Assembly: GCF_013155365.1 (NCBI RefSeq)
Contig: NZ_JABJRA010000001.1
Span: 1 to 64,000 of the forward strand
Direction: 5' to 3'
From: Nocardioides sp. zg-DK7169
Lineage (GTDB): Bacteria; Actinomycetota; Actinomycetes; Propionibacteriales; Nocardioidaceae
Length of the DNA: 64,000 nucleotides
Position numbers and translations under genes: made by a program. Of the stretch, positions 40,896 through 48,989 are shown piece by piece. The notes below the pieces were generated by a model. The model saw only the letters and a list, made by a program, of their open reading frames with translations. It was not told the DNA's origin and made no database searches. Every line of letters starts with the position of its first letter. The stretch's first letter is position 1.

Positions 40896-40924
40896 ATCGA
40901 CCGCCCCGGATCCCGCCAGCACCC
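40896..40924 (+). repeat. Conserved 3' flank of DUF222/HNH repeat, copy 3
   Basis: ATCGACCGCCCCGGATCCCG directly follows the stop of the intact gene and is nearly identical to the flanks of copies 1 and 2. Homology ends soon after. A small GC hairpin (CCCGCC...GGCGGG) follows and may serve as terminator. Confidence 0.65.
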
Positions 40925-40991
40925 AGCCGGCGGGGCCACACCCATGCCCCGACGATTTGGGCTCGGCGCGACGCATGGCGACGCTGACGCG

Positions 40992-41390
40992 ATGACCGCC
41001 TTCATCTCCCACACGACCGTTGACTGTGCGAACGCCCATGCCCTCTCGGAGTGGTGGAAGCCGGTGCTCGGCTACGTCGACATCGAGGACGACCCGAACC
41101 AGGAGGGGGACGAGGAATGCATGATCCTCGACCCGGAGACCGGCCACCAACTGCTCTTCATCGAGGTGCCCGACCCGAAGGCGGGCAAGAACCGGCTGCA
41201 TCTCGACCTGCGGCCGCGTGCGGGCACCCGCGACGAGGAGCTCGAGACGCTGCTCGCCCACGGCGCCGCCGTCGTCACGGACCTGCGTGGGAAGCACGGT
41301 CCCGGCTCCGGGTGGGTGGTGCTGAGCGACCCGGAGGGCAACGAGTTCTGCATCCTGCGCTCCGCCGCCGAACTGGCCGCCTCGAGCTGA
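40992..41390 (+). CDS. VOC-superfamily (glyoxalase-like) protein
   Basis: 132 residues from ATG 40992. Two beta-alpha-beta-beta-beta repeats of the vicinal oxygen chelate fold are visible: FISHTTVDCANAHALSEWW with YVDIEDDP, then RLHLDLRPRAGTRDEELE with VVLSDPEGNEFCIL. It matches the glyoxalase_6-like group, usually annotated as glyoxalase/bleomycin-resistance-like. Metal ligands cannot be assigned with confidence. Function unknown. Confidence 0.85.
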   Translation: MTAFISHTTVDCANAHALSEWWKPVLGYVDIEDDPNQEGDEECMILDPETGHQLLFIEVPDPKAGKNRLHLDLRPRAGTRDEELETLLAHGAAVVTDLRGKHGPGSGWVVLSDPEGNEFCILRSAAELAASS

Positions 41391-41696
41391 GAAGGAGGGG
41401 AACACAGGTCTCACACTCACCGCCCGGGTCTGGGAACGCTGTCCTCCCGCCACAGGCGCACTCGCAGTCGGCTCCCCGTGCAACGCCGCGACGGTGGCGT
41501 GCAGCGGCCAGAACATCGACGGCGGCAGCGGCGTACCGAGTGCGGCGGCCTCCAGGTAGCAGTCGGCCGAGCCACTGGGCCAGCAGTCCCGGGTCGGTGA
41601 GCAGCCGTCGGCGTCCGAAACACATGCGCCGCAGATGGGTGCTCGCCCGCAACGCACGCCACACGGTCCGGCAACAATCGCTGCGCACGATGAGGC
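41391..41696 (-). other. Gene-free stretch with a possible frameshifted remnant
   Basis: No complete gene. On the minus strand one frame reads VWRALRASTHLRRMCFG, then RRRLLTDPGLLAQWLGR. A neighbouring frame continues plausibly as YLEAAALGTPLPPSMFWPLH and ATVAALHGEP. Together these look like one protein broken by a frameshift, ending before the VOC gene. I do not recognise the family. The plus strand holds the upstream region of the substrate-binding protein gene. Confidence 0.3.
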
Positions 41697-42689
41697 ATGC
41701 GCTCACCACGTCGGGCCGCGGGCCTCGCCGCCGCCCTCGCTGTCTCCCTGTCCCTCGCCGCATGCACCTCCACCGGCACCAGCGCGGAGCCGGACGGCGA
41801 GGACTCGACCACCATCAAGATCGGCACGCTGCGCGGCCAGCCGCACTTCTACGCGCCGTACCTCTACGAGGAGCACAGCGACGGCGACCTCGACTTCGAG
41901 GTCGTGGCGCTCGACACCGCGCCCGCGCTGAACGACGCCCTGGCCAGCGGGTCCATCGACTTCGCCGTCGGCAGCATCACCGCGACCATCGCGGGCGCCG
42001 CGGCGGGACGCGACGTCAAGATCCTCGCGGGCGCCGCCGACGGTGGCAGCGGCATCGTCGGGGGCACGGGCATCGACTCGGTGCAGGACCTGGTCGGCAA
42101 GAAGGTCGGCTACCTGGAGTCCAGCGCCCAGCTCGTCGCGCTGCGGCTGATCCTCGAGCGCGAGGGCGTGGACGTGGCCGACCTCCAGCTGGTCTCCCTG
42201 GCCGCGCCGGAGTTCTTCAACGCCTTCAACACCGGTCAGATCGACGCGTTCGCCGCCCCGGAGATCGGGGTGTCGCTGGCCATCGGCGCCGGCGGCACCC
42301 CGATCGCCGACCCGTACTCCACCGAGATCGGCCGCCTCAACATCGCCCTCCTCGCCACCGGCGAGACCGTCGAGGAGGACGCCGGCCTGGTCCAGCAGGT
42401 CGTCGACACCCACGCCGCCACCACGACGTACATGGCCGAGCACCAGGACGAGTGGCTGCCCGAGATGGTCGAGCAGTACGGCGGGGACGAGGACGTCTTC
42501 GCCACCGCCCTGGACAACTTCTGGATGCGCGCCGACCTCTCCCCCACCTACGAGACGCAGATCGCGGCGCTCGCGACCCAGATGGCCCGCCTCAAGATGA
42601 TCGACGCCGCCCCCGCCGTCGAGGACCTCGTGGACACCTCCTTCGCCTCCCGCGAGGAGCCGGCCGACTCCGCAGGAGCGGGCTCGTGA
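41697..42689 (+). CDS. ABC importer substrate-binding lipoprotein (SsuA/TauA/NMT1-like)
   Basis: 330 residues. Signal peptide with lipobox LAAC at Cys23. The mature protein begins IKIGTLRGQPHFYAPYLYEE and has the NMT1/SsuA-like pattern of short-lived strands: ALASGSIDFAVGS, GKKVGYLESSAQL, FNTGQIDAFAAPEIGVS. This family delivers sulfonates, nitrate, taurine or thiamine precursors. No sulfonatase or thiamine gene is adjacent, so the ligand is open. The stop overlaps the permease start (GTGA). Confidence 0.86.
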   Translation: MRSPRRAAGLAAALAVSLSLAACTSTGTSAEPDGEDSTTIKIGTLRGQPHFYAPYLYEEHSDGDLDFEVVALDTAPALNDALASGSIDFAVGSITATIAGAAAGRDVKILAGAADGGSGIVGGTGIDSVQDLVGKKVGYLESSAQLVALRLILEREGVDVADLQLVSLAAPEFFNAFNTGQIDAFAAPEIGVSLAIGAGGTPIADPYSTEIGRLNIALLATGETVEEDAGLVQQVVDTHAATTTYMAEHQDEWLPEMVEQYGGDEDVFATALDNFWMRADLSPTYETQIAALATQMARLKMIDAAPAVEDLVDTSFASREEPADSAGAGS

Positions 42690-43513
42690 GCGAGGCGGGC
42701 GCCGCTCGGCTCGCGAAGGCCGGCCGCGGCCTCCTCGGCATCTCGGTGCTGGCGCTCATCGTCGCGCTGTGGGACCTCGGCGTCCGGGGCGGCTGGGTGC
42801 TCGTCTTCGACATCAAGATGGGCTTCCTGCCACCGCCCGCCGACGTGGCCACCCTGCTGTGGGACTTCGCCTTCGGCGGCGTCCACGACGACGCCTTCAG
42901 CGCGACGCTGTGGCAGCACCTGTGGGCGAGCACCGGCCGGGTCCTCGCCGGGTTCGGTGTCGCGGCCGCCATCGCCATCCCGCTCGGCGTGCTGATGGGC
43001 CGCTACCGGCTCGTCCTCGCGGCGCTGGACCCCGCGATCAACCTGTTCCGCCCGATCCCGGCCACCGCCTGGGTGCCGCTGGTCCTGCTGATCATCGGCT
43101 TCGGCAGCCAGGCCACGATCTTCCTGATCGCGCTCTCGGCGTTCTTCCCGATCCTGCTCAACACCCTCGGGGCCGTCCAGCAGGTCCCGGACCGCCTCGT
43201 CGAGGCCGCCCAGATGCTCGGCACCAGCCGGCTCGGGGTCCTGCTCAAGGTCGTCGTCCCGGCCGCCACCCCCGGCATCGTCGCCGGGCTCCGCCTCGGC
43301 CTCGGCCTGGCCTGGGTGATCCTCGTCCTCGGCGAGAGCAACGGCATCGAGTGGGGCCTGGGCTCGATGATCACGCTGGCCCGCGAGCAGGTCCGCACCG
43401 ACCGCGTCGTGGTCGGGATGATCGTGATCGGCATGGCCGGCTTCCTCTCCGACCGCATCCTTCTGTACGGCTTCCGCGGCCTCTTCGGTCGCCGTCCCCT
43501 CGTGAGGTCCTGA
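42686..43513 (+). CDS. ABC importer permease (SsuC/TauC-like)
   Basis: 275 residues from GTG 42686, with about six transmembrane helices. The BPD_transp_1 EAA loop reads LVEAAQMLGTSRLGVLLKVVVPAATPGI, split here at 20 residues as LVEAAQMLGTSRL and LLKVVVPAATPGI. LFRPIPATAWVPLVLL is typical of sulfonate/nitrate permeases. It is translationally coupled to both neighbours by 1-4 nt overlaps. Confidence 0.88.
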   Translation: MSEAGAARLAKAGRGLLGISVLALIVALWDLGVRGGWVLVFDIKMGFLPPPADVATLLWDFAFGGVHDDAFSATLWQHLWASTGRVLAGFGVAAAIAIPLGVLMGRYRLVLAALDPAINLFRPIPATAWVPLVLLIIGFGSQATIFLIALSAFFPILLNTLGAVQQVPDRLVEAAQMLGTSRLGVLLKVVVPAATPGIVAGLRLGLGLAWVILVLGESNGIEWGLGSMITLAREQVRTDRVVVGMIVIGMAGFLSDRILLYGFRGLFGRRPLVRS

Positions 43514-44328
43514 TGACGACGACCAGCCCCCTCTCCCACCTCACCCGCTCCGCCGACGTCGGCCGGGTCCTGATCGAGGACCTCGGCAAGCGGTACGGCG
43601 GCTCCGGCGCCGGCGGTGTCGACGCCGTCGCCGGGGTGTCCCTCGAGATCGGGGCCGGCGAGTTCGTCGCCGTCGTCGGCGCGAGCGGCTGCGGCAAGAG
43701 CACGCTGCTGCGGATCCTCGCCGGCTTCGAGTCCCAGACCCGTGGCCGCGTGGAGGTCGGCGGCCGGCCGGTCACCCGGCCCGGGCCGGACCGCGGCGTG
43801 GTCTTCCAGGACTACGGACTGTTCCCGTGGCTGACCGTGGCGGAGAACGTGCGCTACGGCCTGCGCCAGCAGCGCCTGCCGCGCGGCGTGTGCCGGGAGC
43901 GCGCGGCGCAGTTCATCGAGGTGGTCGGGCTGACCCGCTTCGCGAACCGGTTCCCCGGCGAGCTGTCCGGTGGCATGCAGCAGCGGGTCGCGATCGCGCG
44001 GGTGCTGGCCACCGACCCGGCGGTGCTGCTGATGGACGAGCCGTTCGGCGCGCTGGACGCCCTCACCCGCACCCAGATGCAGCACGAGCTGCGCCGCATC
44101 CACCTCGACACCGGCACCACGGTGGTCTTCGTGACCCACTCGATCGAGGAGGCGGTCTACCTCGCCGACCGGGTGGTCGTCATGGCCGGCGGCGCCTCCC
44201 ACGGCGTACCCGGCCACGTCGCCGAGATCGTGCGGATCGACCTCGCCGGCGAGCGGGACGTCAACGCCCCCGACTTCAACGCCCTGGAGCGCCGCATCTC
44301 CGAGCGGGTGCACGCCGGCGTCCACTGA
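43513..44328 (+). CDS. ABC importer ATP-binding protein (SsuB/TauB-like)
   Basis: 271 residues. Walker A GASGCGKST, Q-loop FQDYGLFPWLTVAENV (the FPW is typical of nitrate/sulfonate/taurine ATPases), signature LSGGMQQR, Walker B LLMDEPFGALD, and VTHSIEEAVYLADRV. It starts at ATG 43513 overlapping the permease stop (TGATG). It completes a three-gene importer read as one transcript. Confidence 0.9.
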   Translation: MTTTSPLSHLTRSADVGRVLIEDLGKRYGGSGAGGVDAVAGVSLEIGAGEFVAVVGASGCGKSTLLRILAGFESQTRGRVEVGGRPVTRPGPDRGVVFQDYGLFPWLTVAENVRYGLRQQRLPRGVCRERAAQFIEVVGLTRFANRFPGELSGGMQQRVAIARVLATDPAVLLMDEPFGALDALTRTQMQHELRRIHLDTGTTVVFVTHSIEEAVYLADRVVVMAGGASHGVPGHVAEIVRIDLAGERDVNAPDFNALERRISERVHAGVH

Positions 44329-44361
44329 GTCGGCCGTGGCACGCGAGGCCGCCCGGACCGG

Positions 44362-47103
44362 TCAGGGAAGCGACAGCTCCTTGAGCTGGCGGCGCGAGCT
44401 GATGCCGAGCTTGCGGAAGATGTTGCGCAGGTGGGCCTCGATGGTGCGCGGGCTGAGGAACAGCTGCGCGCCGATCTCCCGGGACGTCGCCCCGGTGGCC
44501 ACGAACCGCGCGATGTGCAGCTCCTGGGCGGTGAGCGCGTCGGTCGGCTGCTCGGTCCGGCTGCGCGGGTGCTCGCCGGTGGCACGCAGCTCGCGGGCGG
44601 CGCGCTCGGCGAACGCGTCCGCTCCCATCGCCTTCAGCATCTCGTGGGCGGTGCGGAGGTGCTCGCGGGCCTCCTGGCGTCGGCGCTCGCGGCGCAGCCA
44701 CTCGCCGTAGACCAGGTGGGCGCGGGCGAGGTAGGCGGCGATCCGGCAGCCCCGGAGCCGCTCGATCGCCTCGCGATAGTGCTTTTCGGCAGCGGGCCCG
44801 GAGCTGACCAGGGCGCGGGCGTATGCCGCCAGCCCCAACCCGTACGGCGTCGCGCTGGCACGCGCCCGCCGATCGAGCAGGTCGGCTGCGGCGGCGGCCC
44901 GCTCCGGCTGTCCGGCACGCGACGCGGCTTCGACGAGCTCGGGGAGGGCCAGGCTGCTGAACGCCACGTCGTGCTCACACGGCGGCATCGCCGCGGCGAG
45001 GGCGTCCGGGTAGTTGCCCAGGCCGTTGTGGAGCGTTGCAAGCATGGCCTGGGCGAGGTCGATCTTGGTGCTCTCGCCGCGCTCCGTCGCCTCCTCGACC
45101 ATGGTCGCGTAGAGCTCCACGGTCTCCCGCTCCCGACCGCCCCAGGCGGAGAGCATCAGGCGGGCGTTGAGCAGCGGCGGGGCGCCCGTCGCCTCCGTGA
45201 TCGCCGCCTCCTCGGCGGCCAGCTCGGCGGCCCGGGCGACCTCCCCGCGCAGCACCAGCACGTAGGTCACCCCGTTGAGCGCGGCGGGGAGGGTGGCCAG
45301 GGCGCCGGCCTCGCGGGCGAGGCGGACCCCGCGGCAGGCCACCGAGTAGAGGGCCTCGTCGTCCCACAGCATCGCCGCGACGTGGGAGGCCAGCCAGAGC
45401 CAGCGGCGATCGCCGTCGCCCGCTGGGGAGTCCCGGTCGGCGAGCGCCGCGAGGGCTCGCTGCAAGGTCGGGACGCTCGCCTCGAAGCCGTCGGTGAACC
45501 TGGTGGCCAGGCCATCCAGCAGCAGGTCCGCAGGCCCCGGCGGACCCGACGGCGGCGGGGCGTGGTGGGCGGCCTTCGCCGCCTCCGGCAACCCGCGTCC
45601 GCGAGCCAGCCGACCGGCGTGGGTCGCCGCGTCGAGCGCGTGCAGGTAGGTCTCGCGGGCGAGCGCCGGGTCCAGCGGCGCGAGCGTCTCGGCGGCGTCC
45701 AGCAGCAAGCCCGGTACGTCGCCCCCGCGCGTGGTGTGGAACGCGATCTGGGCGCGCAGCAGCGCCATCCGGGCTGCCTGCAGGTCGTCCACCGGGCCGG
45801 TCGCCGCGGCGGCCAGCAGGTCCAGGGCGACGTCGGAGGCACCCGCCTCGTGCTTGGCCTGCGCCGCCTCCAACGCCCGTCGGGCCCGGTCGGCGGGGTC
45901 GGGGGTCAGCTCGACGGCCCGATGCAGGAAGGCCGCAGCGGCGGCCGACCCGCCGCGGGCCCGGGCTCGCGCGGCCGAGCGTTCCAGGTCGGCAGCGGCC
46001 GCCTCGTCGACCCCGAGCACAGCCTGGGCACGGTGCCAGGCCCGGCGGTCGGGGTCGACCTCCGGGTCGGTCGCGACGGCCAGTGCGCCGTGAGCGCGGC
46101 GACGATCGGCCGCGTGGGCTGCCCGGTACACCGCCGAGCGCACCAGGGGGTGGCGGAACCGCACCTGGGTGCCGAGCTCCAGCAGGCCTGCCGCCTCAGC
46201 GGGAGCGTGGGCGTCGCTCGCGATGCCCAGCGCCTCCGTCGCTCGGCACAGCAGGGCCACCTCGCCGGTCGGCTCGGCCGCCGCGACCAGGAGGAACAGC
46301 TGCGTCTCCGCCGGGAGGCTGCTGGAGCGACGGTGGAAGCTCGCCTCGATGCGGTGCGGGACGTCGAGCGCGTCGGGCAGCTCGAACCCGCCGGCGAGCC
46401 TCGCCGGTTGCGCACTGCGAGGGAGCTCCAGGAGCGCCAGCGGGTTGCCGCGCGCCTCGGCCACGACCCGGTCCCGGACGGCGTCGTCGAGGGGTGTCCG
46501 GACGGCGGCGGTCAGCAGCGCGCGGGCGTCGCCCTCCCCGAGCGGGCACAGCCGCAGGTCAGGGAGCCCGGAGAACGGGAGGAGGTCGGCCTCCTCGCAG
46601 TCCCGTACGGTGAACACCAGCGCCAGCCGTTCGGCTGCCACCCGGCGCGACACGAAGGCCAGCACCTGCGCGGACGCCGGGTCCAGCCACTGCGCGTCGT
46701 CGACCAGGCACAGCAGGCCCCGTTCCTCGGCGACCTCGGCCAACAGGTTGAGGACGGCCAGGCCGACCAGGAACCGGTCCGGCGCGGGGCCGACCCGCAG
46801 GCCGAACGCGACCTCGAGAGCCGCCTGTTGCGGCTCGGGCAGCACCTCCAGGCGGTCCAGCAGCAGTCCGCACAGCTGGTGCAGGCCGCCGAAGGCGAAC
46901 TGCGCCTCCGATTGCACCCCGGCCACGGACTCGACCCGGAACCCCCGTCGGTGCCCGATGTCCCGGGCGTGCTCCAGCACCGCTGTCTTCCCGATGCCGG
47001 CCTCACCGCGCACCACCAGGGCTCCGCTGCGCCCCGCGCGCGCCCCGGCGAGCAGGTCCTCGACGGCTGCGATCTCGGCGCGCCGGCCCACAAGGTCGGT
47101 CAT
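44362..47103 (-). CDS. Large LuxR-type ATPase transcriptional regulator (LAL family)
   Basis: 913 residues from ATG 47103. An N-terminal NTPase domain has Walker A GEAGIGKT (33-40) and Walker B LCLVDDAQWLD. A long helical middle follows, probably TPR-like (330-840). A C-terminal LuxR helix-turn-helix ends it: LTAQELHIARFVATGATSRE, then LSPRTIEAHLRNIFRKL. LAL regulators activate neighbouring gene sets, often for sugar use or secondary metabolism. It is divergent from the ABC exporter operon across 251 bp, which makes that operon its likely target. The importer lies 33 bp past its 3' end on the opposite strand. Confidence 0.92.
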   Translation of the reverse strand: MTDLVGRRAEIAAVEDLLAGARAGRSGALVVRGEAGIGKTAVLEHARDIGHRRGFRVESVAGVQSEAQFAFGGLHQLCGLLLDRLEVLPEPQQAALEVAFGLRVGPAPDRFLVGLAVLNLLAEVAEERGLLCLVDDAQWLDPASAQVLAFVSRRVAAERLALVFTVRDCEEADLLPFSGLPDLRLCPLGEGDARALLTAAVRTPLDDAVRDRVVAEARGNPLALLELPRSAQPARLAGGFELPDALDVPHRIEASFHRRSSSLPAETQLFLLVAAAEPTGEVALLCRATEALGIASDAHAPAEAAGLLELGTQVRFRHPLVRSAVYRAAHAADRRRAHGALAVATDPEVDPDRRAWHRAQAVLGVDEAAAADLERSAARARARGGSAAAAAFLHRAVELTPDPADRARRALEAAQAKHEAGASDVALDLLAAAATGPVDDLQAARMALLRAQIAFHTTRGGDVPGLLLDAAETLAPLDPALARETYLHALDAATHAGRLARGRGLPEAAKAAHHAPPPSGPPGPADLLLDGLATRFTDGFEASVPTLQRALAALADRDSPAGDGDRRWLWLASHVAAMLWDDEALYSVACRGVRLAREAGALATLPAALNGVTYVLVLRGEVARAAELAAEEAAITEATGAPPLLNARLMLSAWGGRERETVELYATMVEEATERGESTKIDLAQAMLATLHNGLGNYPDALAAAMPPCEHDVAFSSLALPELVEAASRAGQPERAAAAADLLDRRARASATPYGLGLAAYARALVSSGPAAEKHYREAIERLRGCRIAAYLARAHLVYGEWLRRERRRQEAREHLRTAHEMLKAMGADAFAERAARELRATGEHPRSRTEQPTDALTAQELHIARFVATGATSREIGAQLFLSPRTIEAHLRNIFRKLGISSRRQLKELSLP

Positions 47104-47232
47104 CTCGGCCTCCCTCCGCCGGCCCCACGCTCCGGACCGGACCGGGCGGGTGACCGCGCGAGCGTCACTTTCCCCGATCCGGGTGACATCCGCCAGACCC
47201 GGTCCAGCAGGCGCGACCACCTAGGCGCAGCA

Positions 47233-47258
47233 CCGTAGGTACCGAGGAGCACCTACGG
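47233..47258. promoter_or_regulatory. Palindrome in the divergent LAL/ABC exporter region
   Basis: CCGTAGGT (47233-47240) and its exact inverted repeat ACCTACGG (47251-47258) are separated by 10 bp. This sits in the 251-bp divergent intergenic region, 130 bp upstream of the LAL start and 97 bp upstream of the exporter ATPase. Candidate operator, or alternatively an RNA stem in the exporter leader. Confidence 0.45.
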
Positions 47259-47320
47259 GGCTCTCACCGATGCGGCGACACCACCTCCACCGCGAGCCTG
47301 AGGACACCACCCGCTCCGGG

Positions 47321-47344
47321 TCCCGACGCAAGTCCCGACGCAAG
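47321..47344 (+). repeat. 12-bp tandem duplication before the exporter start
   Basis: TCCCGACGCAAG occurs twice head to tail; the second copy runs into the AAGGGG ribosome binding site 8 nt before ATG 47355. It may be a simple slippage product. Confidence 0.5.
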
Positions 47345-47354
47345 GGGAACCTCC

Positions 47355-48233
47355 ATGTCCGCCAGTCCTGTCATCGCCGTCGACCACCTGAACGTCACCT
47401 ACGGCGACGTCCGCGCCGTCCGCGACCTGTCGTTCCGGGTCGAGCGCGGCGAGCTCTACGCCCTGCTCGGCACCAACGGCGCCGGCAAGACCTCCACCCT
47501 GGAGGTCGTCGAGGGCCACCGTCCGGCCGCGTCCGGCACGGTGCGGATCTTCGGCGCGAGCCCGCAGGACCGGCGCGCCGTGCGGCCGCGGATGGGCATC
47601 ATGCTCCAGGAGAGCGGCTTCTCCCCCGACCTGACCGTGCGCGAGTCCGTGGGCCTGATCGGCGCGCTGAGCGGACGGCGCGACGACGTCGACCGGGTGC
47701 TCGGCGTCGCCGGCCTGACCCGCAAGGCGGGCACCCGGGTCGCGCACCTGTCCGGCGGGGAGAGGCGGCGCCTGGACTTCGCCACCGTCGTGTACGGCGG
47801 GCCCGAGCTGGTCATCCTCGACGAGCCCACCACCGGGCTGGACGTGCAGTCCCGCGACGCGCTGTGGTCCGCGGTGGACCGGCTCCGCGAGGACGGGACC
47901 ACCGTCGTGCTGACCACCCACTACCTGGAGGAGGCGCAGGAGCGCGCCGACCGGATCGGGCTGATGCACGAGGGGACGCTGCGGCGCGAGGGCACGGTGC
48001 TCGAGCTGACCCAGACCCTGCCCTCGGTGATCACCTTCGCCCTGCCGCCCGGCGCGCCCGAGCCGCCGATCGTCGGAGCGCTCAACGGCGCCTTCCACGT
48101 CGAGACCTTCAACCTCCAGTCCGACCTGCACCGGCTGCTCGGCTGGGCCCACGACACCGGGGTGGAGCTGCGCGGCCTGGAAGCCGGCCCCACCCGCCTC
48201 GACGACGTCTTCCGTGCCCTCAGCCGCGTCTGA
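47355..48233 (+). CDS. ABC exporter ATP-binding protein (DrrA/CcmA type)
   Basis: 292 residues. Walker A GTNGAGKTST, Q-loop MLQESGFSPDLTV, signature LSGGERRRL, Walker B LVILDEPTTGLD, and TTHYLEEAQERADR. The C-terminal domain (about 215-290) is the regulatory extension of the drug/antibiotic exporter ATPases. It pairs with the permease 36 bp downstream. A possible role is export of a drug or lipid; the substrate is not inferable. Confidence 0.9.
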   Translation: MSASPVIAVDHLNVTYGDVRAVRDLSFRVERGELYALLGTNGAGKTSTLEVVEGHRPAASGTVRIFGASPQDRRAVRPRMGIMLQESGFSPDLTVRESVGLIGALSGRRDDVDRVLGVAGLTRKAGTRVAHLSGGERRRLDFATVVYGGPELVILDEPTTGLDVQSRDALWSAVDRLREDGTTVVLTTHYLEEAQERADRIGLMHEGTLRREGTVLELTQTLPSVITFALPPGAPEPPIVGALNGAFHVETFNLQSDLHRLLGWAHDTGVELRGLEAGPTRLDDVFRALSRV

Positions 48234-48269
48234 CCCCACCCACCCGTCACCTCGAAAGGAGGCGCGCTC

Positions 48270-48989
48270 ATGCTGGTGATCGCACGCAGCGAGCTCGCCC
48301 AGATCTTCCGCAACCGCCTCGTCCTGGTCACCGGACTCATCATCCCGGTCGCCGTCGGCGCGCTGTTCCTCTACCGGCACGACGACTTCTCCGAGAACGC
48401 CGGGACCGGCTACATCGCGGCGATCGTGGTGTTCACGGTGATGGCCTTCGGCCTCTACACCACGGCCGTCACCACCCTCGCCTCACGCCGGCAGAACCTC
48501 TTCCTCAAGCGCCTGCGCTCCACCGCCGCCAGCGACCGCGACATCCTCAGCGGGCTGGTCGCGCCGGTGGTCGCCATCGCCGTGCTCCAGGTCGTGGCGA
48601 TGCTGGTCGTGCTCGGGGTCGTCGCGAGCCGTCCGGCGCGCCTGCCACTCCTCGCGGTGGCGGTCCTCGCCATCACCGCCATGATGGTCGGCCTGGCCCT
48701 GGCTACCGCGGGGCTCACCAGCTCCCCGGAGCACGCCCAGGTGACCACGCTGCCGGTGAGCCTGCTGGTGATCGCGGTGGCGAGCTGGGTGGGGCTCACC
48801 GGCACCGAGGACCTCACCGTGCTCAAGAGGGTGCTGCCCGGGGGCGCGGCCACCGAGCTGATCGCCCAGGCCTGGAGCGGCAGCGAGTCGCTCGGCGAGT
48901 CGCTGCGGCTGCTCGGGCCGGCGCTCGGGTGGGTCGTCGCAGCGACGGCGCTCGCCACGCGGCTGTTCCGCTGGGAACCGAGCCGATGA
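48270..48989 (+). CDS. ABC-2 type exporter permease
   Basis: 239 residues with six predicted transmembrane helices (first near 18-36; others near 50-70, 95-120, 125-150, 160-180, 205-230). A cytoplasmic segment NLFLKRLRSTAASDRDILSG before helix three is typical of ABC-2 permeases (the LKRLRstPls motif). AAAGGAGG stands 10 nt before the ATG. Its TGA overlaps the kinase ATG. Confidence 0.85.
   Translation: MLVIARSELAQIFRNRLVLVTGLIIPVAVGALFLYRHDDFSENAGTGYIAAIVVFTVMAFGLYTTAVTTLASRRQNLFLKRLRSTAASDRDILSGLVAPVVAIAVLQVVAMLVVLGVVASRPARLPLLAVAVLAITAMMVGLALATAGLTSSPEHAQVTTLPVSLLVIAVASWVGLTGTEDLTVLKRVLPGGAATELIAQAWSGSESLGESLRLLGPALGWVVAATALATRLFRWEPSR

Noticed and set aside
44431-47238. 935-codon plus-strand frame opposite the LAL regulator
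   Set aside because: Same reasoning: the regulator on the minus strand has clear NTPase and LuxR domains; the opposite frame has none.
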